The notes: generated by a model from the sequence alone, not told the origin. 64,000 bases of DNA from Pseudomonas jinjuensis (GCF_900103845.1 NZ_FNIJ01000025.1:1-64000); one strand, 5' to 3'. Counted from the stretch's first letter, positions 39,366 to 52,154 are shown. Translations and numbers: made by a program.

Positions 39366-40850
39366 TCAGCGCTTGTCTTTTTTCTTCTTCTCGGCCTTCT
39401 TGTGGTGCGACATGAGCCGGCGCTTCTTGTTGACCTGGCGTTCGGTGAGCTGGGTCTTCTTGCCTTCGAACGGGTTGTCGCCGCCCTTGTACTCGATGCG
39501 GATCGGCGTGCCGACCAGCTTCAGCACGCGCCGGTAGGTCTTCTCCAGGTAGCGCGTGTAGGCCTTGGGCACCGCGTCCACCTGGTTGCCGTGGATCACG
39601 ATCAGCGGCGGGTTGGCGCCGCCGAGGTGGGCATAGCGCAGCTTGATGCGGCGGCCGTTGACCATAGGCGGCTGGTGCACCTGCACCGCGTCCTCGAGGA
39701 TCTGCGTGAGCTTGCTGGTCGGCCAGCGGGTCACGGCGGAGCGGAACGACTCCTGCACCGACTTGTACAGGTGGCCGACGCCGGTGCCGTGCAGCGCGGA
39801 GATGAAGTGGATGTCGGCGAAATCGACGAACAGCAGGCGGCGCTCCAGCTCGGTCTTCACGTACTCGCGCTCGCCCGAATCCATGCCGTCCCACTTGTTC
39901 AGCGCGATCACCAGCGCGCGGCCGGTTTCCAGCACGAAGCCGAGCAGGTTGAGGTCGTGCTCGACCACGCCTTCGCGGGCGTCCATGACGAAGATCACCA
40001 CGTTGGCGTCCTGGATCGCCTGCAGCGTCTTCACCACCGAGAACTTTTCCACGGCCTCGAAGATCTTGCCGCGACGACGCACGCCGGCGGTGTCGATCAG
40101 GGTGTACTTCTCCTCGTTGCGCTCGAAGGGGATGTAGATGCTGTCGCGGGTAGTGCCGGCCTGGTCATAGACGATCACCCGCTCCTCGCCGAGCATGCGG
40201 TTGACCAGGGTCGACTTGCCGACGTTGGGGCGGCCGATGATGGCGATCTTGATGCCGTCCTTCTCGCTCGGGCCAGGGATGCGCTTGGCTTCCTGGCCTT
40301 CGGCAACTTCTTCCAGCTCGTCCGGCAGGTCGTTGTCTTCCGGCGCCTCGGGCTCGGGGACGAACAGGTCGCCCAGGGCTTCCTGGAGCATCTGGGTGAT
40401 GCCGCGGCCGTGGGCCGCGGCGATCGGCAGCGCGTCGCCCAGGCCCAGCGGGCTGAACTCGGCGCGGGCGAGGTCCGGGTCTACCGTGTCGACCTTGTTC
40501 GCCACCAGGAAGCTGCGCTTGTTCCGCTTGCGCAGGTGCTCGGCGATCATCTGGTCGGCGGCGGTCATGCCGGCGCGCGAGTCGACCATGAACAGCACCG
40601 CATCGGCCTCTTCGATGGCCTGCAGCGACTGCTCGGCCATCTTCGCGTCGATGCCTTCCTCATCGCCGGAGATACCCCCGGTGTCGATGACGATGAATTT
40701 CTTGCCCTGCCACTTGGCCTCGCCGTACTGGCGATCGCGGGTCAGACCGGCGTACTCCGCCACGATGGCGTCGCGGGTCCTGGTCAGGCGGTTGAACAGG
40801 GTGGACTTGCCGACGTTCGGGCGGCCCACCAGGGCTATTACGGGAACCAT
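39366..40850 (-). CDS. der: Ribosome biogenesis GTPase Der (EngA)
   Basis: Double GTPase required for 50S assembly. The 494-residue protein has two G domains (first P-loop [15 protein letters not shown] near residue 8, [15 protein letters not shown]; second P-loop [27 protein letters not shown]). A C-terminal KH-like domain and a Lys-rich tail ([19 protein letters not shown]) follow. An acidic linker between the G domains ([16 protein letters not shown]) is typical of the family. It follows bamB by 84 bp. Confidence 0.98.
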   Translation of the reverse strand: MVPVIALVGRPNVGKSTLFNRLTRTRDAIVAEYAGLTRDRQYGEAKWQGKKFIVIDTGGISGDEEGIDAKMAEQSLQAIEEADAVLFMVDSRAGMTAADQMIAEHLRKRNKRSFLVANKVDTVDPDLARAEFSPLGLGDALPIAAAHGRGITQMLQEALGDLFVPEPEAPEDNDLPDELEEVAEGQEAKRIPGPSEKDGIKIAIIGRPNVGKSTLVNRMLGEERVIVYDQAGTTRDSIYIPFERNEEKYTLIDTAGVRRRGKIFEAVEKFSVVKTLQAIQDANVVIFVMDAREGVVEHDLNLLGFVLETGRALVIALNKWDGMDSGEREYVKTELERRLLFVDFADIHFISALHGTGVGHLYKSVQESFRSAVTRWPTSKLTQILEDAVQVHQPPMVNGRRIKLRYAHLGGANPPLIVIHGNQVDAVPKAYTRYLEKTYRRVLKLVGTPIRIEYKGGDNPFEGKKTQLTERQVNKKRRLMSHHKKAEKKKKDKR

Positions 40851-40934
40851 GCGGCTCTCCAGAAAATTTCAGAATTTCAGAAAACGCGACGGCCGCTACC
40901 GTGTGAGGGCAGCGGCCGGCGTGCAACACACAGC

Positions 40935-42077
40935 TTAGCGAATCGTGTAGGCGACCAGCTTGCCGCTGTTGCCGAACACGTACATCCAGTTGCCGACCAC
41001 CAGCGGGCGCACGCGCACGCCGTCGCCATCGACCTTCTCGCGGCCGACGAAGCGACCATCCACCTGGCTGAGCAGGTGCACGTAGCCTTCCACGTCGCCG
41101 ACCACCACATTGCTCGACAGGATCGCCGGAGCGGACAGCTGGCGGCGGGCCAGCGCGTCGTTGCTCCACAGCGACGAGGCGCCGCGCGCATCGAGGCCTT
41201 CCACGGTGCCGCTGGCCTGGCTGAGGTAGACGTTGCCGAAGCCTTCGGCGACGCCGACGTAGCTGGACGCCTCGCGCTGCCACAGCGCACGGCCACTGTT
41301 CAGGTCCAGCGCAGCCGCGCGGCCCTGGTAGGTGGTGACGTAGAGGACGTTGTCGACCAGCAGCAGGCCACCGTCGATGTCCACCACGCGCTCCAGTTCG
41401 GAACGGCCCTGGGGAATCGCCACGCGCTGCTCCCATACCGGCAGGCCGCGCTGCAGATCCACCGCGACCACCTTGCCGCTGGCCAGCCCGGCCACGGCCA
41501 GGCGTCCGGCGATCAGCGGCGCGCCGGTGCCGCGCAGGGTCAGCACCGGCACGCTGCCTTCGTAGATCCAGCGCTGGTTGCCGCTGGCGGCGTCGAAGGC
41601 GATCAGCTTGTCGTCCTGGGTCTGCACCAGCACCACGTCGCCATCGGTGACCGGCGCCGACAGCACCTCGCTGCTCACCCGGGCGCGCCATTTCTGTTCG
41701 CCGCTGGTTTCGTCGAGAGCGATGACGTCGCCGCGCAGGGTGCCGATCAGCACCAGGCCGTGACCGGCGCCGACACCACCGGAAACCGGCAGGTCGAGGT
41801 CCTGCTTCCACAGCACGTCGCCGGTTTCGCGCTGCATGGCCATTACCCGGCCTTCGGCGGAAGCGGCGTAGATCGCCGAGCCGTCCACCGATGGTTCCAG
41901 CAGGTTGTACAGGTCACCCTGGCCGTCGCCGACCGAGCGGCTCCACTGCTTGTCCAGGCGGACTTCTTCATTGATGTCGGTAAGCTCGGCCGGCGGCAGC
42001 TCCTTCTTCGAGTTGCTGCTGCAACCCACGGCCAGCACGGTCAGCGCCAGCAGCGCGACATGTTTCCAGCGCAGCAT
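40935..42077 (-). CDS. bamB: Outer membrane assembly lipoprotein BamB
   Basis: BAM-complex lipoprotein with an eight-bladed beta propeller. The ATG at 42077 gives 380 residues: a signal sequence with lipobox LAVGC (Cys19), then PQQ-like blades such as GDVLWKQDLDLPVSGG, GEQKWRARVSSEVLSAPVTD, GNQRWIYEGSVPVLTLRGTG and GRALWQREASSYVG. It starts one base after the yfgM stop. The placement der-bamB-yfgM-hisS matches the conserved gammaproteobacterial order. Confidence 0.96.
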   Translation of the reverse strand: MLRWKHVALLALTVLAVGCSSNSKKELPPAELTDINEEVRLDKQWSRSVGDGQGDLYNLLEPSVDGSAIYAASAEGRVMAMQRETGDVLWKQDLDLPVSGGVGAGHGLVLIGTLRGDVIALDETSGEQKWRARVSSEVLSAPVTDGDVVLVQTQDDKLIAFDAASGNQRWIYEGSVPVLTLRGTGAPLIAGRLAVAGLASGKVVAVDLQRGLPVWEQRVAIPQGRSELERVVDIDGGLLLVDNVLYVTTYQGRAAALDLNSGRALWQREASSYVGVAEGFGNVYLSQASGTVEGLDARGASSLWSNDALARRQLSAPAILSSNVVVGDVEGYVHLLSQVDGRFVGREKVDGDGVRVRPLVVGNWMYVFGNSGKLVAYTIR

Positions 42078-42078
42078 G

Positions 42079-42723
42079 TCAGGCTTCTCCCTTGGCCAGA
42101 TCGTCGAGCTTGATCTGCAGGGCGCCCAGCGCGGCGTCTTCCGGCAGTGCGGCCTTGGCCTTCTCGTAGGCCGCGCGCGCCTCGTCGGTGCGCTTGAGCT
42201 GCACCAGCAGGTCGCCGCGGACTTCCTCGCGGGTAGCGACGAAGGCCTTTTCGGCCTCGCCGTCGAGCAGTTTGAGGCCTTCCTCGACCTTGCCCTGGGC
42301 CGCCAGCACGCGCGCCAGGCGCTGAAGCGCCAGCTCGCCGAGGGTGGCGTCCACCGGCTTGTCGATGATGGTCCTGAGTTCCAGCACCGCGTCGTCGAGC
42401 TTGCCGCTGTCCACCGCCACCTTGGCGACGAACAGGCGGCCGTACTGGGAATAGGCGCTGCCGGCATATTCGCTGGTCAGCTTGCCGGCCAGTTCCGCGA
42501 CCCTGGCGGTATCCGGCTGGCCGGACGGGTTCAGGGCAGTCTCCAGCAGTTGCTGGTAGAGGATCGAGGCGCCCTGCGCCTGGTTGGTCTGGTACTTCTT
42601 CCAGGCCTGCCAGCCGAACACCACCACCAGGGCCAGCGCCGCGCCGGTGAGCAGGGGCATGCCGTTGCGCTGCCACCAGTCCTTGATGTCCGCCAGTTGT
42701 TCTTCTTCGGTACGCGAAGTCAC
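42079..42723 (-). CDS. YfgM-family TPR ancillary SecYEG translocon protein
   Basis: A 214-residue, single-pass inner-membrane protein: a short cytoplasmic N-terminus, a membrane helix at about 22-38 (MPLLTGAALALVVVFGWQAW) and a periplasmic TPR-like domain (YSQYGRLFVAKVAVDSGKLD, LGELALQRLARVLAAQGKVE, EARAAYEKAKAALPEDAALG). YfgM associates with the SecYEG translocon and PpiD and hands over exported proteins. Its position directly before bamB supports an envelope-biogenesis role. Confidence 0.92.
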   Translation of the reverse strand: MTSRTEEEQLADIKDWWQRNGMPLLTGAALALVVVFGWQAWKKYQTNQAQGASILYQQLLETALNPSGQPDTARVAELAGKLTSEYAGSAYSQYGRLFVAKVAVDSGKLDDAVLELRTIIDKPVDATLGELALQRLARVLAAQGKVEEGLKLLDGEAEKAFVATREEVRGDLLVQLKRTDEARAAYEKAKAALPEDAALGALQIKLDDLAKGEA

Positions 42724-42748
42724 CCCAATACTCCTATTCGGTCTGTTT

Positions 42749-44038
42749 TCAAGCCCGCACGAGGCGGGCCTTCAGGTGCTCGGACAGAGCATCCCAGGCA
42801 ATGGTCTGCTGCTCGCCGTCGCTGCGCAGCGGCTTGCAACCTATCACGCGGTTGGTCAGTTCGTCGTCACCCAGGATGAGGGCGAACTGCGCACCGCTCT
42901 TGTCGGCCTTCTTGAACTGGCTCTTGAAGCTGCCGCCACCGGCGTTCACCAGCAGGCGCAGCCCCGGAATCTCGTCACGCAGGCGCTCGGCCAGGGTCAG
43001 GGCGGCCAGTTCGGCCGGCTCGCCGAAGGCGCAGATGTAGAGGTCGGCCGGACGGTTCAGTTCGGCGGGCACCACGCCCAGGGTCTCCAGCAGCAGCACC
43101 AGGCGCTCCACGCCCATGGCGAAGCCCACGCCCGGGGTCGGCTTGCCGCCGAACTGGCTGACCAGGCCGTCGTAGCGGCCACCGCCGCAGACTGTGCCCT
43201 GGGCGCCGAGCTTGTCGGTGACCCACTCGAAGGCGGTGCGGCAGTAGTAGTCGAGGCCGCGCACCAGCTTCTGGTTGATCTCGTAGCGCAGGCCGACCGC
43301 GTCCAGGCGCGCCTTCAGGCCCTCGAAGTGGGCGATCGACTCCTCGTCGAGGTAGTCGTGCAGGGTCGGCGCGTCGGCCAGCAGCGCCTGGGTGCTTTCC
43401 ACCTTGCTGTCGAGGATGCGCAGCGGGTTGGTGGTCATGCGCCGCTGGCTGTCCTCGTCGAGCTGCTCGAAGCGCTCCTGCAGGTAGGCCACCAGCGCCT
43501 CGCGATAGCGCGCGCGGGCCTCGCTGGAGCCGAGGGTGTTGAGCTGCAGGGTCACCGCGTCGGCCATGCCGAGCTTCTGCCACAGGCGCCAGGTGAGGAT
43601 GATCAGCTCGGCGTCGATGTCCGGTCCGGGCAGGTTGAAGACTTCCACGCCGATCTGGTGGAACTGGCGGTAACGGCCCTTCTGCGGCTTCTCGTAGCGG
43701 AACATCGGGCCGGTATACCACAGCTTCTGCACCTGGCCGCCGCCGGTCAGACCGTGCTCGAGCACGGCGCGCACGCAGCCCGCGGTACCCTCGGGACGCA
43801 TGGTCAGGGATTCGCCGTTGCGGTCGGGGAAGGTGTACATCTCCTTGTCGACCACGTCGGTGCCTTCACCGATGCCGCGGGCGAAGAGTTCGGTGAACTC
43901 CAGGATCGGCAGGCGGATCTCGCTGTAGCCATAGCCGTCCAGCAGATCGGCGAAGGTACGTTCCAGATAGCGCCAGGCCGGGGTCTGTTCCGGCAGGATG
44001 TCGTTCATGCCACGGATGGCTTGCAGGGACTTGCTCAC
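42749..44038 (-). CDS. hisS: Histidyl-tRNA synthetase
   Basis: Class II aminoacyl-tRNA synthetase of 429 residues. Motif 1 spans [20 protein letters not shown], motif 2 includes [16 protein letters not shown] and [20 protein letters not shown], and the histidine loops are [16 protein letters not shown] and [20 protein letters not shown]. Motif 3 is [16 protein letters not shown]. The C-terminal anticodon-binding domain follows. It lies between ispG and yfgM in the conserved cluster. Confidence 0.98.
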   Translation of the reverse strand: MSKSLQAIRGMNDILPEQTPAWRYLERTFADLLDGYGYSEIRLPILEFTELFARGIGEGTDVVDKEMYTFPDRNGESLTMRPEGTAGCVRAVLEHGLTGGGQVQKLWYTGPMFRYEKPQKGRYRQFHQIGVEVFNLPGPDIDAELIILTWRLWQKLGMADAVTLQLNTLGSSEARARYREALVAYLQERFEQLDEDSQRRMTTNPLRILDSKVESTQALLADAPTLHDYLDEESIAHFEGLKARLDAVGLRYEINQKLVRGLDYYCRTAFEWVTDKLGAQGTVCGGGRYDGLVSQFGGKPTPGVGFAMGVERLVLLLETLGVVPAELNRPADLYICAFGEPAELAALTLAERLRDEIPGLRLLVNAGGGSFKSQFKKADKSGAQFALILGDDELTNRVIGCKPLRSDGEQQTIAWDALSEHLKARLVRA

Positions 44039-44058
44039 TTGATGTCCTTGAAATGCGT

Positions 44059-45171
44059 TCAGCCGCGCGCGATCAGCGCTGCGTCGGCTTCGGCCTTTTC
44101 GGCCGCTTTCTCGCGGATCAGCCGTTCCAGCTCATCCACCAGGTTTTCGTTTTGCAGCTTCTGCGCCGGCTTGCCGTCGATGTAGACCAGGTTGTTCGGC
44201 GTGCCGCCGGTGAGGCCGATGTGCGCCTCCTTGGCTTCGCCCGGGCCGTTGACCACGCAGCCGATGACGGCCACGTCCAGCGGCACCAGCAGGTCCTCCA
44301 GGCGGCCTTCCAGCTCGTTCATGGTCTTGACCACGTCGAAGTTCTGCCGCGAGCAGCTCGGGCAGGCGATGAAGTTGATGCCGCGGGAGCGCAGGTGCAG
44401 AGACTTGAGGATGTCGAAGCCGACCTTGATCTCCTCGACCGGATCGGCGGCCAGGGAAATGCGGATGGTGTCGCCGATGCCCTCGGCCAGCAGCATGCCC
44501 AGGCCGACCGCCGACTTCACGGTGCCCGAACGCAGGCCGCCGGCCTCGGTGATGCCCAGGTGCAGCGGCTGCTCGATCTCCTTCGCCAGCAGGCGATAGG
44601 CGGCGACCGCCATGAACACGTCGGAGGCCTTCACGCTGACCTTGAAGTTCTGGAAGTCCAGCTTGTCGAGATGATCGACATGGCGCATGGCCGATTCCAG
44701 CAGCGCTTCCGGGGTCGGCTCGCCGTACTTCTTCTGCAGGTCCTTCTCCAGCGAGCCGGCGTTGACGCCGATGCGGATCGGGATGTTCTTGTCGCGGGCG
44801 GCATCGACCACCGCCTTGACGCGGTCCTCGCGGCCGATGTTGCCCGGGTTGATGCGCAGGCAGTCGACGCCCAGTTCGGCGACGCGCAGGGCGATCTTGT
44901 AGTCGAAGTGGATATCGGCGACCAGCGGCACCTTCACCTGCTGCTTGATCCTGCCGAACGCCTCGGCGGCGTCCATGTCCGGCACGGAGACGCGGACGAT
45001 GTCGGCGCCGGCGTCTTCCAGGCGGCGGATCTGCGCGACGGTGGCGGCCACGTCCAGGGTGTCCGTGTTGGTCATGCTCTGCACGGCGATGGGCGCGTCA
45101 CCGCCCACCGGCACGTTGCCGACCCAGATCTTGCGGGAGGGGCGGCGGATAATCGGGGAAGCGCAATGCAT
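44059..45171 (-). CDS. ispG: 4-hydroxy-3-methylbut-2-enyl diphosphate synthase
   Basis: A 4Fe-4S enzyme making HMBPP in the MEP isoprenoid pathway. The ATG at 45171 gives 370 residues beginning [20 protein letters not shown]; a GTG 12 bases upstream overlaps the rodZ end and is less likely. TIM-barrel segments include [20 protein letters not shown] and [12 protein letters not shown]. The cluster ligands are in [12 protein letters not shown] (two cysteines) and [15 protein letters not shown]. It begins one base after the rodZ stop codon, implying coupling. Confidence 0.97.
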   Translation of the reverse strand: MHCASPIIRRPSRKIWVGNVPVGGDAPIAVQSMTNTDTLDVAATVAQIRRLEDAGADIVRVSVPDMDAAEAFGRIKQQVKVPLVADIHFDYKIALRVAELGVDCLRINPGNIGREDRVKAVVDAARDKNIPIRIGVNAGSLEKDLQKKYGEPTPEALLESAMRHVDHLDKLDFQNFKVSVKASDVFMAVAAYRLLAKEIEQPLHLGITEAGGLRSGTVKSAVGLGMLLAEGIGDTIRISLAADPVEEIKVGFDILKSLHLRSRGINFIACPSCSRQNFDVVKTMNELEGRLEDLLVPLDVAVIGCVVNGPGEAKEAHIGLTGGTPNNLVYIDGKPAQKLQNENLVDELERLIREKAAEKAEADAALIARG

Positions 45172-45172
45172 A

Positions 45173-46219
45173 TTACTGTCCACCCAGTTTCAGGCGTGCG
45201 GTTTCGCCACGGGAAGCCGTCACATTGACCGGCTGGCCGTTGTAGCTGACCTGGGCGCCACGGGCGAAGCCCAGGCGCAGTTCCAGCGGCGGCTTGCCGG
45301 CGAGTTCCAGGGAGTCGCCCTTGCGTTTCAGGGCGCTGACCAGCACCTTGCCGTTGGCGTCGGTGATCTGGGTCCAGCAATCAGCGGTGAACTGCACCTT
45401 GACCACGGCCTGTCCTTCCGGCGCCACGACCGGCGCGGATTCGGCCGGCACCTGCGGCGCGGCGACACTTTCCACCGGAGCCTGGACCGGAGCCGCGGGG
45501 CTGGCCGGCTGGATCGGCACGGGCGCGCCCACCACGGGAGCGGCCGGGCTGGTCGCGGCCGGAGCCGGCGCGATGGCGGCCTCGGCGGGCGGAGTGGCGC
45601 TGTCGGCGGCGGCAGGGGCATCGGCCCGGGCTTCGGGCTGCGCCATCTCCGTCTCGGCGGAGACGACCGGCTGCGGCGCGCTGGCCTGGTCTTCGGCGAC
45701 CGCCTGGTCTTCCGGCTCGTCCAGGGTATGGATTTCCGTGGTGCCGTCGGCGCTTTCGACCTCGACGTGCTCCATGGTCAGGCTGTTGGTCTCGGCGACC
45801 CGGTCGGTGCGTTCCTGCCAGAGGAAGTAGCCGATGCCGATCAGCAGGGCGAGCAGCAACAGGCTGAAGATCCGCAGCAGGTTGCGCGACAGCCGCACCG
45901 GCTCGGACACCCGGCCGAGGCTGTGCACCGTGCTGCCGGTGGCATCGGTCCCGGTGTACTGGTCGAATGCCTGGACCAGTTGCGCCTGGTCCATGCCCAG
46001 CAGCTTGGCATAGGCACGCACGTAACCGCGGGCGAAGGTGTGCCCGGGAAGCCGGTCGAACGCGCCTTCTTCGAGATGGCGCAGCGAGGTCTCGGTCAGG
46101 TTCAGCTGGCCCGCTACCTGGGCGGACGACCACCCCTTGCTCTCGCGCGCCTGCCGCAGCATTTCACCTGGGTTGGCGCGGGTCGCTGCAATGCCTTCGG
46201 GCTGCGACGTCATCATCAT
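45173..46219 (-). CDS. rodZ: Cell-shape protein RodZ
   Basis: Links MreB filaments to the rod complex. The 348-residue protein has an N-terminal helix-turn-helix domain (about 18-95, [20 protein letters not shown] and [20 protein letters not shown]), a membrane helix at about 113-133 ([20 protein letters not shown]), a long Ala/Pro/Glu-rich periplasmic linker and a C-terminal DUF4115 beta domain ([40 protein letters not shown]). Three ATG codons stand in a row at the start; the first overlaps the pilF stop by four bases. Confidence 0.95.
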   Translation of the reverse strand: MMMTSQPEGIAATRANPGEMLRQARESKGWSSAQVAGQLNLTETSLRHLEEGAFDRLPGHTFARGYVRAYAKLLGMDQAQLVQAFDQYTGTDATGSTVHSLGRVSEPVRLSRNLLRIFSLLLLALLIGIGYFLWQERTDRVAETNSLTMEHVEVESADGTTEIHTLDEPEDQAVAEDQASAPQPVVSAETEMAQPEARADAPAAADSATPPAEAAIAPAPAATSPAAPVVGAPVPIQPASPAAPVQAPVESVAAPQVPAESAPVVAPEGQAVVKVQFTADCWTQITDANGKVLVSALKRKGDSLELAGKPPLELRLGFARGAQVSYNGQPVNVTASRGETARLKLGGQ

Positions 46220-46974
46220 TTTTCTGCCTGGTATGCCTGATATTCGGGAGACGCGGGATACAGGCGCTTCAGTTGCAGTCCGTAACTGGCGGCCGTGTCC
46301 CGATCATCAAAGACTTTCGCTAGACGAATCCCCAGCAGCAGGCTGCGGGCATTCTGCCCACCCTGGCGGAGGAATTCCTGGTAGTAACCCCGGGCCGGCA
46401 CGTACTCGCGATCCTGGTAGGACAGATCGGCCATTTCCAGCAGCGCCGCGGGCTGGTTGCGGTTCAGGCGCAGGGATTTCTCGAAGAACTGCTTGGCTTC
46501 CGCCGGACGGTTCAGCCTCAGGCTGACCAGCCCCAGGTTCTCGAAAATCCGCGAACGTTCGGGATAGAGGCCGTCTTCCGTGGCCTTCAGGTAGGTATCG
46601 TAGGCATCCTGGTAGCGCTTCTGTTCGAACAGGAAGCTGCCGTAGTTGTTGAGAATCCGCGCATCGCCGGAGCGCGAGGAAAGCGCCTTGCGATACTCGG
46701 TCTCGGCCATCTTCGGTTCCATTTCCGACTGGTAGACCAGCGCCAGGGCGGCATGGGCATCCGCGCTGGACGAATCGATCTCCAGCGCCTGGCGCAGCGG
46801 GACCTTGGCCTGCTCGGTATTGCCCATCTGCAGGTAGCCGATGCCCAGCTGGATATAGGCGTCGCGCGCCTCGGCGCGACCCTTCTCGGTCTTGAGGGGT
46901 TCCGGTTTGCCGGTCGTCACGCAGGCCGTCAGCACGGAGGCCAACAGGAAAAGCAGCGCGGCGCGCAAGGTCAT
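46216..46974 (-). CDS. pilF: Type IV pilus pilotin lipoprotein PilF
   Basis: Outer-membrane pilotin that localises the PilQ secretin. The ATG at 46974 gives 252 residues: a lipoprotein signal with lipobox LTAC (Cys18), then about six TPR units (AYIQLGIGYLQMGNTEQAKV, AHAALALVYQSEMEPKMAET, ILNNYGSFLFEQKRYQDAYD, FENLGLVSLRLNRPAEAKQF). The length matches P. aeruginosa PilF. It is flanked by rlmN upstream and rodZ downstream in one direction. Confidence 0.95.
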   Translation of the reverse strand: MTLRAALLFLLASVLTACVTTGKPEPLKTEKGRAEARDAYIQLGIGYLQMGNTEQAKVPLRQALEIDSSSADAHAALALVYQSEMEPKMAETEYRKALSSRSGDARILNNYGSFLFEQKRYQDAYDTYLKATEDGLYPERSRIFENLGLVSLRLNRPAEAKQFFEKSLRLNRNQPAALLEMADLSYQDREYVPARGYYQEFLRQGGQNARSLLLGIRLAKVFDDRDTAASYGLQLKRLYPASPEYQAYQAEK

Positions 46975-46990
46975 CGGAATCCTCCCTCGA

Positions 46991-48139
46991 TCAGTTTCGA
47001 TTGGCAGTGCCCGGCACCGGTTCGGCTTCGGCAGCCAACTGGCGAACGGCGATGTAGCGCTCGCTGCGGCGGGTGCGGTCCATGACCTGGCCGACCAGTT
47101 GCCCGCAGGCGGCGTCGATGTCCTCGCCACGGGTGGTGCGCACGGTGACGTTGAAACCGCCCTTGTGCAGCATGTCCTGGAAGCGCCGGATCGCATTGTT
47201 GCTCGGCCGCTCGTACCCCGAATGCGGGAAGGGGTTGAACGGGATCAGGTTGATCTTGCAGGGGAAGTCGCGCAGCAGCTCGATCAGCTGGGTGGCATGC
47301 TCGGGCTGGTCGTTGACGTCCTTGAGCAGGGTGTACTCGACGGTGAGCACGCGCTCCTTGCCGAGCCGCGTGATGTAGCGGTAGCAGGCGTCGAGAAGGA
47401 CGGACAGCGGGTACTTCTTGTTGATCGGCACCAGCTTGTTGCGCAGTTCGTCGTTCGGCGCGTGCAGCGACAGCGCCAGGGACACGTCGGTCACCTCGCC
47501 GAGCTTGTCGATCATCGGCGCCACGCCGGAGGTGGACAGGGTCACCTTGCGCTTGGAAATGCCGTAGCCGAAGTCTTCCATCATGATGCTCATGGCGGTC
47601 ACGACGTTGTCGAAGTTCAGCAGCGGCTCGCCCATGCCCATCATCACCACGTTGGTGATGGCACGGTCGATCTTGCCCGGGACGGTCCCGAAGGATTTGT
47701 TGGCGATCCACACTTGGCCGATGATCTCGGCGGAGGTCAGGTCGCTGTTGAAGCCCTGCTTGCCGGTGGAGCAGAAGCTGCAATCCAGCGCGCAGCCGGC
47801 CTGCGACGATACGCACAGGGTGCCGCGCCCGGCCTGCGGGATGTACACGGTCTCGACGCAGCTGCCGGACGCCACGCGCACCACCCACTTGCGGGTGCCG
47901 TCGGAGGAAATGTCCTGGCTGACGATCTCGGGACCGCGAATCTCGGCACAGGCCTTGAGCTTTTCGCGCAAGGCCTTGCCGACATTGGTCATGGCGTCGA
48001 AGTCCTCGGCGCCAAAGTGGTGAATCCATTGCATCACCTGGCCGGCGCGGAAGCGCTTTTCACCGATGGACTCGAAGAATTCCTCGAGCTGGGGCTTGGT
48101 CATGCCCAGCAGGTTGGCCTTTACAGCGGTATCAGTCAT
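46991..48139 (-). CDS. rlmN: Dual-specificity 23S rRNA/tRNA methyltransferase RlmN
   Basis: Radical-SAM enzyme methylating C2 of A2503 in 23S rRNA and A37 in some tRNAs. The ATG at 48139 (GAGGGTGAATCC upstream) gives 382 residues. The cluster motif CALDCSFC has Cys116, Cys120 and Cys123, followed by [20 protein letters not shown], the [13 protein letters not shown] segment, and the C-terminal [15 protein letters not shown] cysteine that forms the methyl intermediate. The isc operon nearby supplies Fe-S clusters. It lies 26 bp after ndk. Confidence 0.97.
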   Translation of the reverse strand: MTDTAVKANLLGMTKPQLEEFFESIGEKRFRAGQVMQWIHHFGAEDFDAMTNVGKALREKLKACAEIRGPEIVSQDISSDGTRKWVVRVASGSCVETVYIPQAGRGTLCVSSQAGCALDCSFCSTGKQGFNSDLTSAEIIGQVWIANKSFGTVPGKIDRAITNVVMMGMGEPLLNFDNVVTAMSIMMEDFGYGISKRKVTLSTSGVAPMIDKLGEVTDVSLALSLHAPNDELRNKLVPINKKYPLSVLLDACYRYITRLGKERVLTVEYTLLKDVNDQPEHATQLIELLRDFPCKINLIPFNPFPHSGYERPSNNAIRRFQDMLHKGGFNVTVRTTRGEDIDAACGQLVGQVMDRTRRSERYIAVRQLAAEAEPVPGTANRN

Positions 48140-48164
48140 GGATTCACCCTCGCCCATTCACTTA

Positions 48165-48596
48165 TCAGCGAATGCGCTCGCACACCTCGGTGCTGGAGAA
48201 GAAGTAGGCGATTTCGCGGGCAGCGGAAGCTTCCGAGTCGGAACCGTGCACAGCGTTCTCGTCGATGGAAACGGCGAAGTCGGCGCGGATGGTGCCGGCG
48301 TCGGCTTTCTTCGGATCGGTGGCGCCCATCAGCTCGCGGTTGCGGGCGATGGCGTCTTCACCTTCCAGAACCTGCAGGACGACCGGGCCGGAGGTCATGA
48401 AGGCGACCAGATCCTTGAAGAAGGGGCGCTCCTTGTGCTCGGCGTAGAAGCCACCGGCTTCGCGCGCGGACAGCTGGACCATCTTGGAAGCGACGACGCG
48501 CAGGCCGGCCTTCTCGAAACGGGTCAGGATTTCGCCGATGACGTTCTTGGCGACGGCGTCGGGTTTGATGATGGAGAAGGTACGTTGCAGGGCCAT
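48165..48596 (-). CDS. ndk: Nucleoside diphosphate kinase
   Basis: Transfers phosphate among NTPs and NDPs through a phosphohistidine. The ATG at 48596 gives 143 residues beginning [20 protein letters not shown]. The active His117 is in [13 protein letters not shown]. An in-frame start seven codons earlier has a poorer ribosome site. It is the first gene of the ndk-rlmN-pilF-rodZ-ispG series. Confidence 0.98.
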   Translation of the reverse strand: MALQRTFSIIKPDAVAKNVIGEILTRFEKAGLRVVASKMVQLSAREAGGFYAEHKERPFFKDLVAFMTSGPVVLQVLEGEDAIARNRELMGATDPKKADAGTIRADFAVSIDENAVHGSDSEASAAREIAYFFSSTEVCERIR

Positions 48597-48772
48597 GGAA
48601 ACAACTCCAGAAAGCAAGGTTGGTAAAGCCAGGAAGCCCCTGGCAAGGCCAGGAGCTCCCGAGATACAGGGGTAACCGCACCGCAGTCCGGCGCGGGCCC
48701 GGCTCCGGAAGGAGCCGGGGGCTGACGGGCCGTGCAGGAACGCTGGACTCCTGCAGGACTCACCTAAAGATA

Positions 48773-48797
48773 AAACCCGCGAATTATACGCGGGTTA
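48773..48797 (-). terminator. Intrinsic terminator of the isc operon
   Basis: On the minus strand AACCCGCG-TATAATT-CGCGGGTT is followed by TTATCTTTA. It lies about 50 bases after the iscX stop codon and before ndk, separating the isc operon from the ndk series. Confidence 0.8.
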
Positions 48798-48845
48798 ATC
48801 ACAAATGGGTACGCGCGCACGGCGCACGGCGCGCATCGCCGGAGG

Positions 48846-49046
48846 TCAGTCCAGCTCTTCGATCCAGGCGGCCTGGATGGCTTCCAGGACTTTCTCCCCG
48901 CCGCGCTGCGGATCGTCGCTGAATTCCGGCAGTTGGAGCACCCAGTTGTGCAGATCGACGAAGTTGACGTAGTGCGGATCGACTTCCGGCTTGCTTTCGG
49001 CGAGCTGGATGGCGATTTCCAGAACATCGGTCCATTTCAGGCTCAT
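48846..49046 (-). CDS. iscX: Fe-S assembly protein IscX
   Basis: A 66-residue acidic protein that binds IscS and modulates cluster assembly in competition with frataxin. It shows the family pattern LKWTDVLEIAIQLAESKPEV, DPHYVNFVDLHNWVLQLPEF and EKVLEAIQAAWIEE. The start at 49046 is two bases after the fdx stop codon. It is the last gene of the isc operon. Confidence 0.95.
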   Translation of the reverse strand: MSLKWTDVLEIAIQLAESKPEVDPHYVNFVDLHNWVLQLPEFSDDPQRGGEKVLEAIQAAWIEELD

Positions 49047-49048
49047 GA

Positions 49049-49387
49049 TCAATGGCCCTCGGAAACCTGGTTGATGGTGTATTTGGGGATTTCCACCACC
49101 AGATCCTCGTCGCCGACCACCGCCTGGCAGGACAGGCGGGATTCCGGCTCCAGCCCCCAGGCCTTGTCCAGCATGTCGTCTTCCAGTTCGTCGGAAGACT
49201 CCATCGAATTGAAGCCCTCGCGCACGATCACGTGGCAGGTGGTGCAGGCGCAGGACATCTCGCAGGCGTGTTCGATCTCGATGCCGTTGCGCAGCGCCGC
49301 CTTCATGATGGTTTCGCCCGGCTGGGCCTCGATCACCGCGCCCTCGGGGCAGTGCTCGGCGTTCGGCAGAAAAACGATCTGCGGCAT
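49049..49387 (-). CDS. fdx: Isc-type 2Fe-2S ferredoxin
   Basis: An adrenodoxin-like ferredoxin of 112 residues that feeds electrons to cluster assembly. Ligands Cys42, Cys48, Cys51 and Cys87 are present (HACEMSCACTTCHVI and RLSCQAV), with EDDMLDKAWGLEPESRL between them. It sits six bp after hscA and just before iscX. Confidence 0.96.
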   Translation of the reverse strand: MPQIVFLPNAEHCPEGAVIEAQPGETIMKAALRNGIEIEHACEMSCACTTCHVIVREGFNSMESSDELEDDMLDKAWGLEPESRLSCQAVVGDEDLVVEIPKYTINQVSEGH

Positions 49388-49393
49388 CTTCGC

Positions 49394-51259
<1,866 letters not shown>

Positions 51260-51300
51260 GCTTTTCTAACTATGAAGCGCGCGACACGGGGCCGCGCGGA

Positions 51301-51822
51301 TTAATCGTCGAGTCGCTCTTCGAGCTGGCGCACTTCCTGCGCCAGCTTGTCGAGAAACTGCATCCGCCGCACCAGGCGCTCTGCCTCCGCACGGCGATCC
51401 GCATCGTTCCAGCAATCGGCGAAGGCTTCGTCCAGTCGCTGCTGAGCGCTCTTCAGGTGGCGCTTGAAGGTCGCCACGCCAGCCAGGTCGGCGCTGTCCT
51501 GCAGGTCTTCCAGCTCCTCGCGCAGCTCCATCTGCTGCAGGAGGAACTCCGGGTCCTGCACCGTGGCTTCCAGCGGCAGGGCGTGACCCTGCAGGGTCAG
51601 CAGATAGAGCGCCCGGCGCGGGGCGCTCTTCAGCGTCTGGTAGGCCTCGTTCAGCTGTGCGGCGTTTTCCAGCGCCAGGCGCTGCTCACGCTCGGAAGCA
51701 TCGGCGAAGCGGTCCGGATGGACGCTGCGCACCAGTTCCCGGTAGCGACCGGCCAGCTGTTCGAGGTCTATGCGAAAGTCCGGCTTGAGGTCGAACAGCG
51801 CGAAATGACAGGGTTTGCCCAC
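51301..51822 (-). CDS. hscB: Fe-S co-chaperone HscB (J protein)
   Basis: Targets IscU to HscA. The GTG at 51822 with GAGG upstream gives 173 residues: an N-terminal J domain with the HPD motif at 35-37 ([18 protein letters not shown]) and a C-terminal three-helix domain ([40 protein letters not shown]) that contacts IscU. It starts eight bases after the iscA stop codon. Confidence 0.96.
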   Translation of the reverse strand: MGKPCHFALFDLKPDFRIDLEQLAGRYRELVRSVHPDRFADASEREQRLALENAAQLNEAYQTLKSAPRRALYLLTLQGHALPLEATVQDPEFLLQQMELREELEDLQDSADLAGVATFKRHLKSAQQRLDEAFADCWNDADRRAEAERLVRRMQFLDKLAQEVRQLEERLDD

Positions 51823-51830
51823 GCGCGGCC

Positions 51831-52154
51831 TCAGACGTTGAAGCTTTCGCCGCAGCCACACTCGCCACGCACGTTCGGGTTGTTGAACTTGAAGCCCTCG
51901 TTGAGGCCTTCCTTGGTGAAGTCCAACTCCGTGCCGTCGAGGTAGACCAGGCTCTTCGGGTCGATGATGACCTTCACGCCATGGCTCTCGTAGACCAGGT
52001 CTTCCGGCGCCAGCTCGTCGACGAACTCGAGGACGTAGGCAAGACCGGAACAACCGGTGGTGCGCACGCCAAGACGGATGCCCTCACCCTTGCCGCGCCC
52101 CTCGAGGGAACGGCGAACATGAGTGGCGGCGGCTTCGGTCATGCTGATGGCCAT
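51831..52154 (-). CDS. iscA: Fe-S assembly A-type carrier IscA
   Basis: A 107-residue A-type carrier that passes 4Fe-4S clusters to apo-proteins. The three conserved cysteines are Cys35 (TTGCSGLAY), Cys99 and Cys101 (GECGCGESF). The ATG at 52154 follows AAGGAGTTCCC. It lies between iscU and hscB. Confidence 0.97.
   Translation of the reverse strand: MAISMTEAAATHVRRSLEGRGKGEGIRLGVRTTGCSGLAYVLEFVDELAPEDLVYESHGVKVIIDPKSLVYLDGTELDFTKEGLNEGFKFNNPNVRGECGCGESFNV

Noticed and set aside
48698-48719. Strong hairpin CCCGGCTCC-GGAA-GGAGCCGGG upstream of ndk.
   Set aside because: No T run on either strand and no link to a coding feature; the isc terminator at 48773-48797 is the better candidate. It may only be a leader structure.
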